A stretch of 64,000 bases of DNA from an uncultured Clostridia bacterium (GCA_946500295.1 CAMMVF010000008.1:21326-85325); one strand, 5' to 3'. Positions 40,172 through 47,694 are shown, counted from the first letter of the stretch. Program-made: numbers and translations. Notes: generated by a model from the sequence alone, not told the origin.

Positions 40172-41983
40172 TTAATACCAGCCCGCTTCCCTGACTAAGA
40201 CCTTCTCAGTCCAAGCTTCCTTGACTAGCACAGTCTCATAATGTCCTTGCTCAGGGGTGGTTTCGATTTTTACTACAACTTGGGTTGTAAAACAGCCTCC
40301 ATCAGCCTGCTCACCACTAGCTTCATGTTCTGCCTCATGTTCTTTCCAAAGATCTTCTGCTTCTTTGTACACTGTTGTGTCAGTTATGTCTATTTTGTTT
40401 AATAATATTTCATCACAACTCCGGCAACGTACTAAATATCTTGTTTGAAATTCGTAGTTTCCGGTACTATAGAGATTAAACATCATATTCTCAGCTTCAT
40501 TGATTGATCTTTGTGCCTGTTTCCATCCGGCAGAAATCATATAGTATTCACCATCAGAATTGACATTATCAGAAATAACTAACTCTGTATTTCCTGCTAC
40601 CTCATTTTTAACAGCCCATTCATCTGTATCATAACAGCACCAAACATATCTACTTCCGTAACTCCCTATCTCATCTCCGTTTAGTGCATGATTTTTCATA
40701 TGCTCAGTCGTGTTATCTGTTATATCCATACCACAAGCGTGGCATATTGTTCTCCATTTTTGGATATACACCGGCACTTTCTCAGTACTTGCCTCCTGAT
40801 CCACAACCCAAACCTGCTCTGTTTCAGCCGGATGATAGACATCCTTGTACACAGCCTCATGCCAGGTCTTGCTTGTGACCTTGACATTTATTGTGGCTTT
40901 GTCTCCACTGATGGAGGTAACTGTGATAGTGACGTCGCCCTCAGCTTTCGGTGTGATTTTTACTGTAGAGCCGTAACGTGAAGCTGTGGCAACTCTGCTG
41001 TTGCTGCTCTTAATTGTATAGTAGCTGAACTCATCAGCGGACTTAGGCATATATGAAACGTAAACCGGGTCGCTACCGGGCTTAACTACCAGCTGGGTAT
41101 CTCCAAAGCTCGGAGCTACAGCCCTTCTGGCAGAAACCTTAAAGCTGTCTGTCGCTCCGCTGTTTTTCTCCTTGACTGTGATTGTCGCTGTTCCCGTGCC
41201 TGCTCCCGTGTATCTTACAACCGAGCCATAGCGGACTGCCTGAACAACCTTGCTGTTACTGCTGGTGATTATATAATCTGAAAACGGCGCTGCCGACTTG
41301 CCCATATAGCTTATCTGTGCTGTCTCGCCGACTGCTATTTCTGTACTGTCAATGGAAATTGACGGCTTTACTATTTGCTTATTGACTGTGACCTTCATGC
41401 TGGTTTTAACACTGTCACAGGCTGTGACCGTAACTGTCGCTGTGCCCGCTGACTTAGCCGTGAGCCTTACTACAGAACCATAACGGCTTGCCGAAACCAC
41501 CTTGCTGTTTGAGCTTGTTACCTTATAGAACCTGAACAGGTCAGCTGATACTCCCATATATGATATCTGCTGAGTGTCGCCGATAGTCATTGTAACAGAT
41601 GATTTTGTAAGCTTGGGGTTAACGGGATTCTTAACTGTAACGTAAATGCTGTCCTTAGCTCCCGTATTCTTCTCGGTTACGGTAATTGTTGCAGTACCGG
41701 GCTTCAACCCCGTGTATTTTACGATTGAGCCGTAACGCCAAGCTTTCAATACAGAAGGGTTAGAGCTTTTGACAGTGTAGTTTGAAAACTTAGCCGCTGA
41801 CCTGCCCATATAGCTTACGCTCATGGTCTCGCCATCGCCTACTGTTGCCGACGTGTTCTTAATGTTTGGCGCTACCGTTGCATATGACACCACAGCTTCC
41901 TGCGGCAGCTGTGCGGCTGAGATTGTCATTGGGGCTGCGGTCATTACTGCTGCCAATGCGATTACGATTAATTTCTTTAACAT
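40172..41983 (-). CDS. Secreted protein with four Ig-like (BIG2) repeats and a Cys/His C-terminal domain, 603 aa
   Basis: ATG 41983 with GGAAGGA upstream; signal peptide ends near SAAQ (residue 24). Four repeats of about 80 residues each carry SYMGKSA, F..Y, SSN..V and RYGS.V.T motifs, the BIG2 type of bacterial Ig fold. The last 220 residues contain CHACG (about 415) and CRSCDE (about 530) plus His, which suggests two zinc sites, and Trp/Tyr-Glu-rich strands (AWTEKVLVREAGWY). No anchor is visible, so it may be released or bound to another surface protein. Own promoter and terminator. Confidence 0.82.
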   Translation of the reverse strand: MLKKLIVIALAAVMTAAPMTISAAQLPQEAVVSYATVAPNIKNTSATVGDGETMSVSYMGRSAAKFSNYTVKSSNPSVLKAWRYGSIVKYTGLKPGTATITVTEKNTGAKDSIYVTVKNPVNPKLTKSSVTMTIGDTQQISYMGVSADLFRFYKVTSSNSKVVSASRYGSVVRLTAKSAGTATVTVTACDSVKTSMKVTVNKQIVKPSISIDSTEIAVGETAQISYMGKSAAPFSDYIITSSNSKVVQAVRYGSVVRYTGAGTGTATITVKEKNSGATDSFKVSARRAVAPSFGDTQLVVKPGSDPVYVSYMPKSADEFSYYTIKSSNSRVATASRYGSTVKITPKAEGDVTITVTSISGDKATINVKVTSKTWHEAVYKDVYHPAETEQVWVVDQEASTEKVPVYIQKWRTICHACGMDITDNTTEHMKNHALNGDEIGSYGSRYVWCCYDTDEWAVKNEVAGNTELVISDNVNSDGEYYMISAGWKQAQRSINEAENMMFNLYSTGNYEFQTRYLVRCRSCDEILLNKIDITDTTVYKEAEDLWKEHEAEHEASGEQADGGCFTTQVVVKIETTPEQGHYETVLVKEAWTEKVLVREAGWY

Positions 41984-42109
41984 GGTAATCCTTCCTTTCG
42001 ATGATTCATAATTGAATTTCTGTCTAAAGTGCAGCTTTGGCTCTCGTCTGCCCCATATCACTTGTAATTACCCGAAAAATCGGGTGGAGAGCATCTTTCT
42101 TACAATTAT

Positions 42110-42137
42110 ATTATACACCTATGGTGAATAAAGTCAA
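42110..42137 (-). promoter_or_regulatory. Promoter of the Ig-repeat protein gene
   Basis: TTGACT (42132-42137) and TATAAT (42110-42115), spacing 16, on the minus strand. A small hairpin ACCCGA-AAAA-TCGGGT (about 42070-42085) lies in the resulting leader. Confidence 0.7.
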
Positions 42138-42210
42138 CTATATTTTTAATATTTTGTGAACATATTTGTTGATTGCGTAGTATAGAGAAGCAAAATTACA
42201 TGGCGGTTTT

Positions 42211-42258
42211 TTACGCTAATCTCAAAATATCCTCACGCGTTGGATTCTTAAGCTTCAT
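42211..42258 (-). CDS. Possible 15-codon peptide ORF
   Basis: ATG 42258 follows AAAGGATG and encodes MKLKNPTREDILRLA, then TAA. It has its own promoter-like elements, TTGTTA (42310-42315) and TATAAT (42287-42292) with 17-base spacing. Could be a leader peptide or the start of a lost gene. Confidence 0.4.
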   Translation of the reverse strand: MKLKNPTREDILRLA

Positions 42259-42286
42259 CACTTTTCACATCCTTTCTTCTATTTAT

Positions 42287-42315
42287 ATTATACTTTTGCA
42301 TTTAGCAGTTAACAA
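42287..42315 (-). promoter_or_regulatory. Promoter candidate before the 15-codon ORF
   Basis: TTGTTA and TATAAT on the minus strand, 17 bases apart, 30 bases before ATG 42258. Confidence 0.55.
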
Positions 42316-42339
42316 GCTAAGCAGAAAAAGAAAACGGCT

Positions 42340-42363
42340 AAAAGCGGAACTAGTTCCGCTTTT
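42340..42363. repeat. Palindrome family copy (24 bp, perfect)
   Basis: AAAAGCGGAACT and its reverse complement. Next to CAGAAAAAGAAAA, a stretch that also accompanies other copies. Terminator-like on either strand. Confidence 0.85.
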
Positions 42364-42385
42364 GGAATAGGGGATGAGCTGTTTC

Positions 42386-42409
42386 AAAACCGGAACCAGT
42401 TCCGGTTTT
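42386..42409 (-). terminator. Palindromic terminator after the 19-codon ORF
   Basis: AAAACCGGAACC-type palindrome (stem GGAA/TTCC plus CC/GG), directly after the stop of the 19-codon ORF. The flank CCGGTTTTGAAACAG is shared with the copy at 47,602. Confidence 0.75.
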
Positions 42410-42468
42410 TATTTCTGCAAGGAGAGAAAGAAGCTGAGAAATCGGTTTTTGAGTTTTTCCATTCTCAT
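42409..42468 (-). CDS. Possible 19-residue peptide gene
   Basis: ATG 42468 with GAAAGGAAAG upstream encodes MRMEKLKNRFLSFFLSLQK, a short basic amphipathic peptide, and stops exactly at the palindromic terminator. Peptide toxins and leader peptides look like this; without homologues it stays a candidate. Confidence 0.45.
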   Translation of the reverse strand: MRMEKLKNRFLSFFLSLQK

Positions 42469-42507
42469 AATAACTTTCCTTTCTTTTAGTTTTTATCGCT
42501 GTAAAAA

Positions 42508-42535
42508 GGACAGCCACCGAGGCAGCCGTCCTTGA
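42508..42535 (-). terminator. Hairpin upstream of the 19-codon ORF
   Basis: AAGGACAGCC and the matching GG..GTCCTT arm; on the minus strand followed by TTTTACAG. Terminator-like. Confidence 0.6.
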
Positions 42536-42593
42536 ACTGTTGATTGTGAAATTGTATAATTGAATATAATAAAAGTGTTTTGAGGTGAATAAA

Positions 42594-43253
42594 ATGGATA
42601 TTCAAGCTATGGATAGAATCGTCTATAATTATACTTTTGAAATTGATGACATAAAGCGTGCAGTATATCAAAATATTATGTGTTTTAATAAATTAGCGAC
42701 GATTAATGAAGTCTCAAAAGCTGATATTAACAGAATAAAAATGTATAGCAAGGACTTTCGCAAGTGTTGCTATAAGCTAATTAAAGCTGATAATATAAGT
42801 GACATAACCGACTATTTAAAGTACATCAATTCCTTAATTCTCATTAACGCTCATATACAAAAAATTCTGAAAAATAAGAAGTATAAAAAGGTTAAGGCGA
42901 TAAGAAAACTGGAAAATGAATATAATAAAATTAATCAAAGAATCGACGCTGAATCTGCACTTGAAATAACTATAAATAATCACTTTACGTTCATTACTAT
43001 TTTAATTATTGCTGCAATCCTTGTAGGGTTTGGGTATGTATTATTTATCAATAATGATCTCCACGCAAGTAAAATTGTTTACTCTATATTTATATTGGTT
43101 ATTATTGCTATATTAATATTTCGTACACTAGTAAGAAATAGGTTTGAAATTGATAAAATTAACAGAACAATAAACCAACATGCAATACTAAAGTCCAAGA
43201 AAATCAAAAAACTCAGAAAGAGCCTTATTGCCTTGTTTACAAAATTTAAGTAA
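42594..43253 (+). CDS. Membrane protein with helical N-terminus, 219 aa
   Basis: ATG 42594 with GAGGTG 6 bases upstream. Residues 1-130 are charged helices (KKYKKVKAIRKLENEYNKIN), then two membrane helices (FITILIIAAILVGFGYVLF; IVYSIFILVIIAILIF) and a basic tail (KSKKIKKLRKSL). Plus strand, opposite to its neighbours, and very AT-rich. Function unknown. Confidence 0.65.
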   Translation: MDIQAMDRIVYNYTFEIDDIKRAVYQNIMCFNKLATINEVSKADINRIKMYSKDFRKCCYKLIKADNISDITDYLKYINSLILINAHIQKILKNKKYKKVKAIRKLENEYNKINQRIDAESALEITINNHFTFITILIIAAILVGFGYVLFINNDLHASKIVYSIFILVIIAILIFRTLVRNRFEIDKINRTINQHAILKSKKIKKLRKSLIALFTKFK

Positions 43254-43440
43254 TTAACAGAAAATATAGATAAAAAACGAAGCTTGCTACAAGCCCTACA
43301 ATAACTCCGCAACGACTTACAGTGATTAGCACTTCACTATCTTCACTTATGAATAAATATAAAAACAAAAATATAGCTGCTATTATGCAAGATACAAACA
43401 TACCTATTTTTGTAAACATTATAAGATTTTCCATTGACAT
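43246..43440 (-). CDS. Small two-helix membrane protein, 64 aa
   Basis: ATG 43440 with AAAGGAG upstream. Two membrane helices (IGMFVSCIIAAIFLFLYLF; CGVIVGLVASFVFYLYFLL) leave almost no soluble part. It converges on the plus-strand gene, overlapping by 8 bp. Small hydrophobic pairs like this can be toxins or accessory factors, but there is no direct evidence. Confidence 0.6.
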   Translation of the reverse strand: MSMENLIMFTKIGMFVSCIIAAIFLFLYLFISEDSEVLITVSRCGVIVGLVASFVFYLYFLLIT

Positions 43441-43471
43441 AATTTAAAACTCCTTTAATTAGTAATTTGTA

Positions 43472-43495
43472 AAAAGCGAAACCAGTTCCGCTTTT
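43472..43495. repeat. Palindrome family copy (one mismatch)
   Basis: AAAAGCGAAACC-AGTTCCGCTTTT: one arm has AAA for GGA. Shares the flank GCTTTTTACAAATT (minus strand) with the copy at 45,413. Confidence 0.8.
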
Positions 43496-43529
43496 ACACC
43501 CAACAGAAAAATGAATAAAAGGAAATATA

Positions 43530-43557
43530 AAAGGCAGAGCGTACAAACTCTGCCTTT
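43530..43557 (-). terminator. Terminator of the 306-aa gene
   Basis: AAAGGCAGAG and CTCTGCCTTT, 10 bp perfect, loop 8. The stop codon overlaps the right arm. The palindrome at 43,472 lies about 35 bases further as a second hairpin. Confidence 0.8.
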
Positions 43558-44476
43558 ACTCTTGCTGTAACGGTGGCATATTACGTTTCGCAATATCAAG
43601 TAGATATTGCTGACGCTTGCCCTCGCTTCCATATTTTTTTATTATGTTCATAAAATAAGTCTCATTAAATTCAATCTTTTTCTGGTAGATAGTTTTTACA
43701 GTTGTACCGCTTAACAAATCGTCAATACAAAATAGCATTGACTCCTTAAGTTCCTCGCCGGTGACGGCTTTTTGTTTATGTCCCGTAAATCTGAATTGAA
43801 GATTTAAATAAGAGTCTTTGTTTGTTAAACGCATATAATTACCGGTGTTAACAAAAGGTTCAAAAGTTATGTTTTTATGCTTTTTTAGCGATTCATAAAT
43901 TTCTGACCCGACTAAGAAACCCTGTCCGTAAACATTTCTGTGCCTCATACCATGATACACAAAAATATAAGGTAAATTAGCCTCAGTAAGCCAAGGATAG
44001 CAATACGCTTCGTTTTTAATGAATTGCTGTAGCGCTGCCTCCCAAAAGTTTTTGGTGCAACGAATATCCAGCTCTTTTGATATGACATATACCACCCTGT
44101 CAAAATTGTTTTTTAACAATTCATATAACTCTATTACATCTTCAGTAATTTCAGGCAAAATCTCATCGTCGTTTATTTCCCTACGAGCGCCTTTTATGGA
44201 AAAGGGGCAATATCTGTATTTTATCAGAGACCACGGGGGAAGCCCTGGAACATCTTTACCTGTGTGTTTACCATAAGGCATGGTCTTGACTTTTTTAGCT
44301 ACTCCGATTAGCTGGATCGGATTGAGGCAAGAAGGACAAATACCATACTGCGCAATTGTTTTATCGGGATTTATTTGCTCAAAAGGGTGTTGATGTTTCG
44401 TAACCTTGTTAAAGACTTCAGGTGTTATTTCGTATCTTGTTGCCATTCTGCTTGCTTTGGTTTTGAAATACTTCAT
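43556..44476 (-). CDS. Unknown protein with CxxC motif, 306 aa
   Basis: ATG 44476 with AAAGGAA upstream, overlapping the last base of the preceding gene. A possible zinc site is GICPSCLNP (about residues 46-54) with YCPF near 90. The middle contains aromatic-rich strands (AYCYPWLTEANLPYIFVYHG) and a Gly/Gln loop (NVYGQGFLVGSE). Soluble. I do not recognise it; a nucleic-acid-binding role would fit a zinc ribbon but is speculation. Confidence 0.65.
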   Translation of the reverse strand: MKYFKTKASRMATRYEITPEVFNKVTKHQHPFEQINPDKTIAQYGICPSCLNPIQLIGVAKKVKTMPYGKHTGKDVPGLPPWSLIKYRYCPFSIKGARREINDDEILPEITEDVIELYELLKNNFDRVVYVISKELDIRCTKNFWEAALQQFIKNEAYCYPWLTEANLPYIFVYHGMRHRNVYGQGFLVGSEIYESLKKHKNITFEPFVNTGNYMRLTNKDSYLNLQFRFTGHKQKAVTGEELKESMLFCIDDLLSGTTVKTIYQKKIEFNETYFMNIIKKYGSEGKRQQYLLDIAKRNMPPLQQE

Positions 44477-44787
44477 TAAGAATTATTCCTTTTCTTATAA
44501 TTTTGATAATCGTTATAAGAAATACTCTCATCAAATGAAAAAGCTGTACCATAAACATTGTCAATATTGGCAAGCCAGCTCAAAGGCAGCTTAGGCAAAT
44601 CTCCTGTACTTACTGCATACGTTAGGCATTGCAATATTGTAATCAGCCCGACCGAGAATTCATTTTGCTTGCTATCACGCAACATGAATACCATATGCTC
44701 AAAGCAATTATCACAAACTATTCGGTCTGTCTTCTTTACATCGGCTCTATTAAAGAATATTTCTTTTAATTCTGATTTTTCATACAT
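44476..44787 (-). CDS. Unknown protein, 103 aa (partner of the 306-aa protein)
   Basis: ATG 44787 with GAGGTG upstream. A Cys pair (IVCDNCFEHM) lies near residue 25, with a hydrophobic helix around FSVGLITILQCLTYAV. It shares its last base with the start of the 306-aa gene, so the two are coupled and probably work together. Confidence 0.65.
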   Translation of the reverse strand: MYEKSELKEIFFNRADVKKTDRIVCDNCFEHMVFMLRDSKQNEFSVGLITILQCLTYAVSTGDLPKLPLSWLANIDNVYGTAFSFDESISYNDYQNYKKRNNS

Positions 44788-44901
44788 AGATTGTACACCT
44801 CGCTGTGAATTATTTCAATTATATTCCTTTTTAATTTACACCGTCTTGCTCATCGCTCTGCGACAAGTAGGAAATCATCTAATTTTTAAGTTGTTACTGT
44901 T

Positions 44902-44925
44902 AAAAGCGGAACTGGTTCCGGTTTT
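44902..44925. repeat. Palindrome family copy
   Basis: AAAAGCGGAACTGGTTCCGGTTTT; outer pair differs (GCGG against CCGG). Followed by CAACAGAAAAAGAAAA and a second hairpin. Confidence 0.85.
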
Positions 44926-44954
44926 GTTTCCAACAGAAAAAGAAAACAACAAAA

Positions 44955-44979
44955 GGGCAGAGTCGAATGAACTCTGCCC
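44955..44979 (-). terminator. Terminator of the 119-aa gene
   Basis: GGGCAGAGT and ACTCTGCCC, 9 bp perfect, followed on the minus strand by TTTTGTTGTTTTC, then the palindrome at 44,902. Two tandem hairpins end this transcript. Confidence 0.8.
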
Positions 44980-45020
44980 CTAGGCTTATCTCAACCAATG
45001 CAAATTTGTTTTTCGCTTTA

Positions 45021-45380
45021 TTACCCTTTGCTCAATAGTTTCTTTATCACTATTTTATCATGCTCTGAGGGCTTTTCAATGTTATCATATAAATAATATT
45101 GTCTTCGAAATCCATATTTGGTTGTTATATTTAATTTGTAATATTTTGCAAAAATTAATTCTTTCCTCCATTTTTTATATAATTTATATTTGCTTCTGTA
45201 TTTCAATGGAATCCTTATATTTTCTTTTTTATATACTCCAAATGCATCTTCACATAAAAGTTCTCGGAGGTTCTTGATCTTTACTTCATCAAGTGAAATT
45301 TTTGGAATAGAGCAATACTCAACTCCGAATAAAAAAATTAAAATTATTTTTATAGTTTTATTTACTTTTTTAATTTTCAT
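45021..45380 (-). CDS. Hypothetical basic protein, 119 aa
   Basis: Short hydrophobic N-terminus after KIKKVNKTIK (IILIFLFGVEYC) that may be a signal anchor, then a Lys/Tyr-rich body (YRSKYKLYKKWRKELIFAKYY). Weak ribosome site (GATGAG). Very AT-rich. Function unknown. Confidence 0.55.
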   Translation of the reverse strand: MKIKKVNKTIKIILIFLFGVEYCSIPKISLDEVKIKNLRELLCEDAFGVYKKENIRIPLKYRSKYKLYKKWRKELIFAKYYKLNITTKYGFRRQYYLYDNIEKPSEHDKIVIKKLLSKG

Positions 45381-45412
45381 ATCTCATCAATGTCTATAAA
45401 TAAAAATTTGTA

Positions 45413-45436
45413 AAAAGCGGAACTGGTTCCGCTTTT
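45413..45436 (-). terminator. Palindromic terminator after the VapD operon
   Basis: AAAAGCGGAACT-GGTTCCGCTTTT, perfect 24-bp palindrome apart from the centre, 17 bases after the stop of the 132-aa gene. Confidence 0.8.
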
Positions 45437-45452
45437 GGAACGGCAATCAACA

Positions 45453-45851
45453 TCAGCGTTTTGACAAAAGTTGCAATACCTCCTGCGGAATATTTTTTCT
45501 ATAAAGGACATATTCATCAACCTTTCTAAAAATATCATCAGATATTTTCAGGTTGGAAACAAACACCTCTAATAGATCATGAGTTCTTCTACCTTTCATG
45601 TTTGCAAACAAAATATCTGATTGCAATAATTTTAGCGTTTTAATCATACTTTGACAACCTAAACTTCTTGAAATTCTTAAATCTGTTAAATATAAGACGA
45701 GATTATCTATTCTTATCTCAATCGGGATTTCTTTTAATGAAATTTTCCCCTTTAAAAGCAATTTATTTAAAAAACTAACAGCTAAACCGTATTGTACTTG
45801 CACACGTTCTCGTCTAACTCTAGAAATTTCTTTTGGCGTAATATCAAACAT
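45453..45851 (-). CDS. Unknown helical protein, 132 aa
   Basis: ATG 45851 with AGAGAGGT upstream, 39 bases after the vapD-like gene, so third gene of that operon. Predominantly helical and basic (ISRVRRERVQVQYGLAVSFL; MIKTLKLLQSDILFANMKGR). No motif recognised. Confidence 0.6.
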   Translation of the reverse strand: MFDITPKEISRVRRERVQVQYGLAVSFLNKLLLKGKISLKEIPIEIRIDNLVLYLTDLRISRSLGCQSMIKTLKLLQSDILFANMKGRRTHDLLEVFVSNLKISDDIFRKVDEYVLYRKNIPQEVLQLLSKR

Positions 45852-45890
45852 AGTTAATTACCTCTCTATTTTTGTTTCACTTAATATAAA

Positions 45891-46343
45891 TTATCGCTTA
45901 GGCTTAAATTGGCATTGTTTCTGTTTATCTTCCGACTTCGTAACCTTCATGTTGCTCTGAGCACTAGAAAAGGCAGAGCCGTCATCGACTCTGCCTTTTT
46001 TGAAATTATAAACTTTTTCTTTTCTGCCAGGCGCTGTTTTATCCAGTTGCATTGAAAGCACATCATATGTTTTTCCAATATTTGTTACATCAAATCTTGT
46101 AGCACATAAACTAAGCCATGGAAAAATTTGAAACATTGTATCAACTAAAAAAATAACCTCTTGGTCGCTTAACTTATTTTTAGATTTATAACCAGACCAT
46201 TGCCGATGGGTAAAACCATTTGCCAGTAGAAATCGCTTAATTAACTTATAGGCTTGTTTTGGATCGGAACTGGAAAAATGCACTCTTAGAAATTCAAGTT
46301 TAAGGTCAAAATTTATCGCTCGAAAATACTTTTTTTCAGCCAT
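45891..46343 (-). CDS. VapD-like endoribonuclease, 150 aa
   Basis: ATG 46343 begins MAEKKYFRAINFDLK, the conserved first strand of VapD/Cas2-fold proteins with the Asp used by the family. GFTHRQWSGYKSK and MFQIFPWLSLCATRFDVTNI match the later VapD segments. VapD enzymes are RNases of toxin-antitoxin type. The start overlaps the upstream gene by 8 bp. The last about 45 residues extend beyond the fold and include a coding copy of an AGGCAGAG/CTCTGCC terminator stem (45,968-45,998), so the tail may be recently gained. Confidence 0.75.
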   Translation of the reverse strand: MAEKKYFRAINFDLKLEFLRVHFSSSDPKQAYKLIKRFLLANGFTHRQWSGYKSKNKLSDQEVIFLVDTMFQIFPWLSLCATRFDVTNIGKTYDVLSMQLDKTAPGRKEKVYNFKKGRVDDGSAFSSAQSNMKVTKSEDKQKQCQFKPKR

Positions 46344-46665
46344 ATCGTTCTTTCTCCCGGCGTATTCCTTCGAGTAAATCTTCTTCTGAAAAATCAAGCG
46401 GATCATCTGAATTATCGCTGTTGTACCAAATCCATCTTGATACATAATCCATAAACCAATCTAATCTTTTCAGACTTAAAATTGCACTCCAAAAATGGAC
46501 GAAATCATTATCATTTCCTTTTTCTAGATAGAATCCATTTTCACCCTTAACAAGGTCAAACTTATCCACAAACATCTCATCTGTGGCTTGTCTAACACTC
46601 TCCGGCGTATAAATGTCGTCTCTGATAATCTTCTCATTATCAAACTGAACCTCACACTTAAGCAT
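46336..46665 (-). CDS. Probable VapD partner/antitoxin, 109 aa
   Basis: Acidic protein (NSDNSDDPLDFSEEDLLEG at the end) encoded just before and overlapping the VapD-like gene, the usual order for antitoxin then toxin. AGGACG precedes ATG 46665. No known antitoxin domain is visible, so the role is inferred from context and charge. Confidence 0.6.
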   Translation of the reverse strand: MLKCEVQFDNEKIIRDDIYTPESVRQATDEMFVDKFDLVKGENGFYLEKGNDNDFVHFWSAILSLKRLDWFMDYVSRWIWYNSDNSDDPLDFSEEDLLEGIRREKERYG

Positions 46666-46694
46666 TTCATCACGTCCTTTTATAAATTAATTTT

Positions 46695-46722
46695 ATTATA
46701 TTTAAATCAATATTTAAGTCAA
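46695..46722 (-). promoter_or_regulatory. Promoter of the VapD operon
   Basis: TTGACT (46717-46722) and TATAAT (46695-46700), spacing 16, minus strand, 30 bases before ATG 46665. Confidence 0.7.
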
Positions 46723-46728
46723 TTTTGA

Positions 46729-47484
46729 TTACCGCCGGTAAGCGTTAGTATCTTTAGAGCGAAGCCTTGATAGTTGGATGCGGAGCTCGTCATTTTCGCT
46801 TTGGAGAGAAACAAGCTTTGAGGTAAGCTGCTCATTTTCGAAATTAAGCTTTTTCAGAGTTTCTCCTAAAGTAGATAAATTATTTATACTATCAATTATT
46901 TCTTTTTCGTTAGAATGCAAATGATTATACTCAATCTCTTTCATCTTTCTTTCGTTATCAAATCCGTTTTGTAATGAATCTACACCGGAAATTACATTTA
47001 ATATGTTCTTGCTCAATTCCGAGTGTTCTCTTGACAGACTCTCTCTCACTGAATCTGATTTTTGCAATGAAGCGTTATGATTGACGGTTTCATGATTAAG
47101 CCGTTCATTGAGAAGCTTATCTACTTTATCTTTAGTTTCCTCCGGCAATTTTTTCAAAAATTTAAAATATACTCCGATTGATGTTATAACCGTAACCAAA
47201 ACGCTTGTTCCAATATTTACTAAAATGCTAAGCCACGCCTCCGACATTACACCGACCTCCTGAATAGTTGCATTGTTAAGACAATACAATGCAAAAACAA
47301 GCAATCCTATAATTAAGATTTTTATTCCGTTGATCACAATGAATTTCATGCTTTCAAGCTGATAAAAAGGCTTGTTTTTGTTCTCATCCAGCTGGTAGCA
47401 AAAAGCTACTATGCTTATTATGAGCGAAACAAATAGTGAACTTAAAATTATCATCAACAAGCTTGCTATTGCGTTAAGATACAT
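46729..47484 (-). CDS. Membrane protein with LSxEH coiled coil, 251 aa
   Basis: Three membrane helices (IASLLMIILSSLFVSLIISI; INGIKILIIGLLVFALYCL; WLSILVNIGTSVLVTVITS) are followed by a long cytoplasmic coiled coil that contains LSREHSELSKNI, the same unit as the 167-aa protein before parA. Ends in a leucine-rich coil (LKKLNFENEQLTSKLVSLQS). Two proteins with this signature in one ICE suggest a paired function, perhaps entry exclusion or a membrane scaffold (speculative). Confidence 0.7.
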   Translation of the reverse strand: MYLNAIASLLMIILSSLFVSLIISIVAFCYQLDENKNKPFYQLESMKFIVINGIKILIIGLLVFALYCLNNATIQEVGVMSEAWLSILVNIGTSVLVTVITSIGVYFKFLKKLPEETKDKVDKLLNERLNHETVNHNASLQKSDSVRESLSREHSELSKNILNVISGVDSLQNGFDNERKMKEIEYNHLHSNEKEIIDSINNLSTLGETLKKLNFENEQLTSKLVSLQSENDELRIQLSRLRSKDTNAYRR

Positions 47485-47601
47485 ATAGTTCGTTGTCCTT
47501 TCCTTATTCTACAATATATTATTTTTTGTGTCAAAAGTGATTTGAGTGATTTTTTGTATTAGAAAATAGAGCTACAAACTTATAATTTCCTCTTATTCAA
47601 T

Positions 47602-47625
47602 AAAACCGGAACCAGTTCCGGTTTT
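47602..47625. repeat. Palindrome family copy near the ICE right end
   Basis: AAAACCGGAACC-AGTTCCGGTTTT between two divergent genes, so here it cannot be an ordinary 3'-end terminator. Flank CCGGTTTTGAAACAG matches the inverted copy at 42,386. Confidence 0.85.
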
Positions 47626-47670
47626 GAAACAGTAGAGATTAGGTATTGAATATTTTTGCAAAAGGGTATA

Positions 47671-47694
47671 AAATATTACAAAATTGTAATATTT
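47671..47694 (+). promoter_or_regulatory. Operator-like palindrome before the integrase
   Basis: AAATATTACAA-AA-TTGTAATATTT, an 11-bp inverted repeat directly before the AGGAGG of the integrase. Likely binding site for an integrase or excision regulator. Confidence 0.65.

Noticed and set aside
42173..42370. Plus-strand open frame of 65 codons
   Set aside because: No ribosome site; it runs through two palindromes and promoter-like elements of the opposite strand.
43343..43546. Minus-strand open frame of 67 codons across the palindrome at 43,472
   Set aside because: It overlaps a terminator and the 64-aa gene in another frame and lacks a ribosome site.
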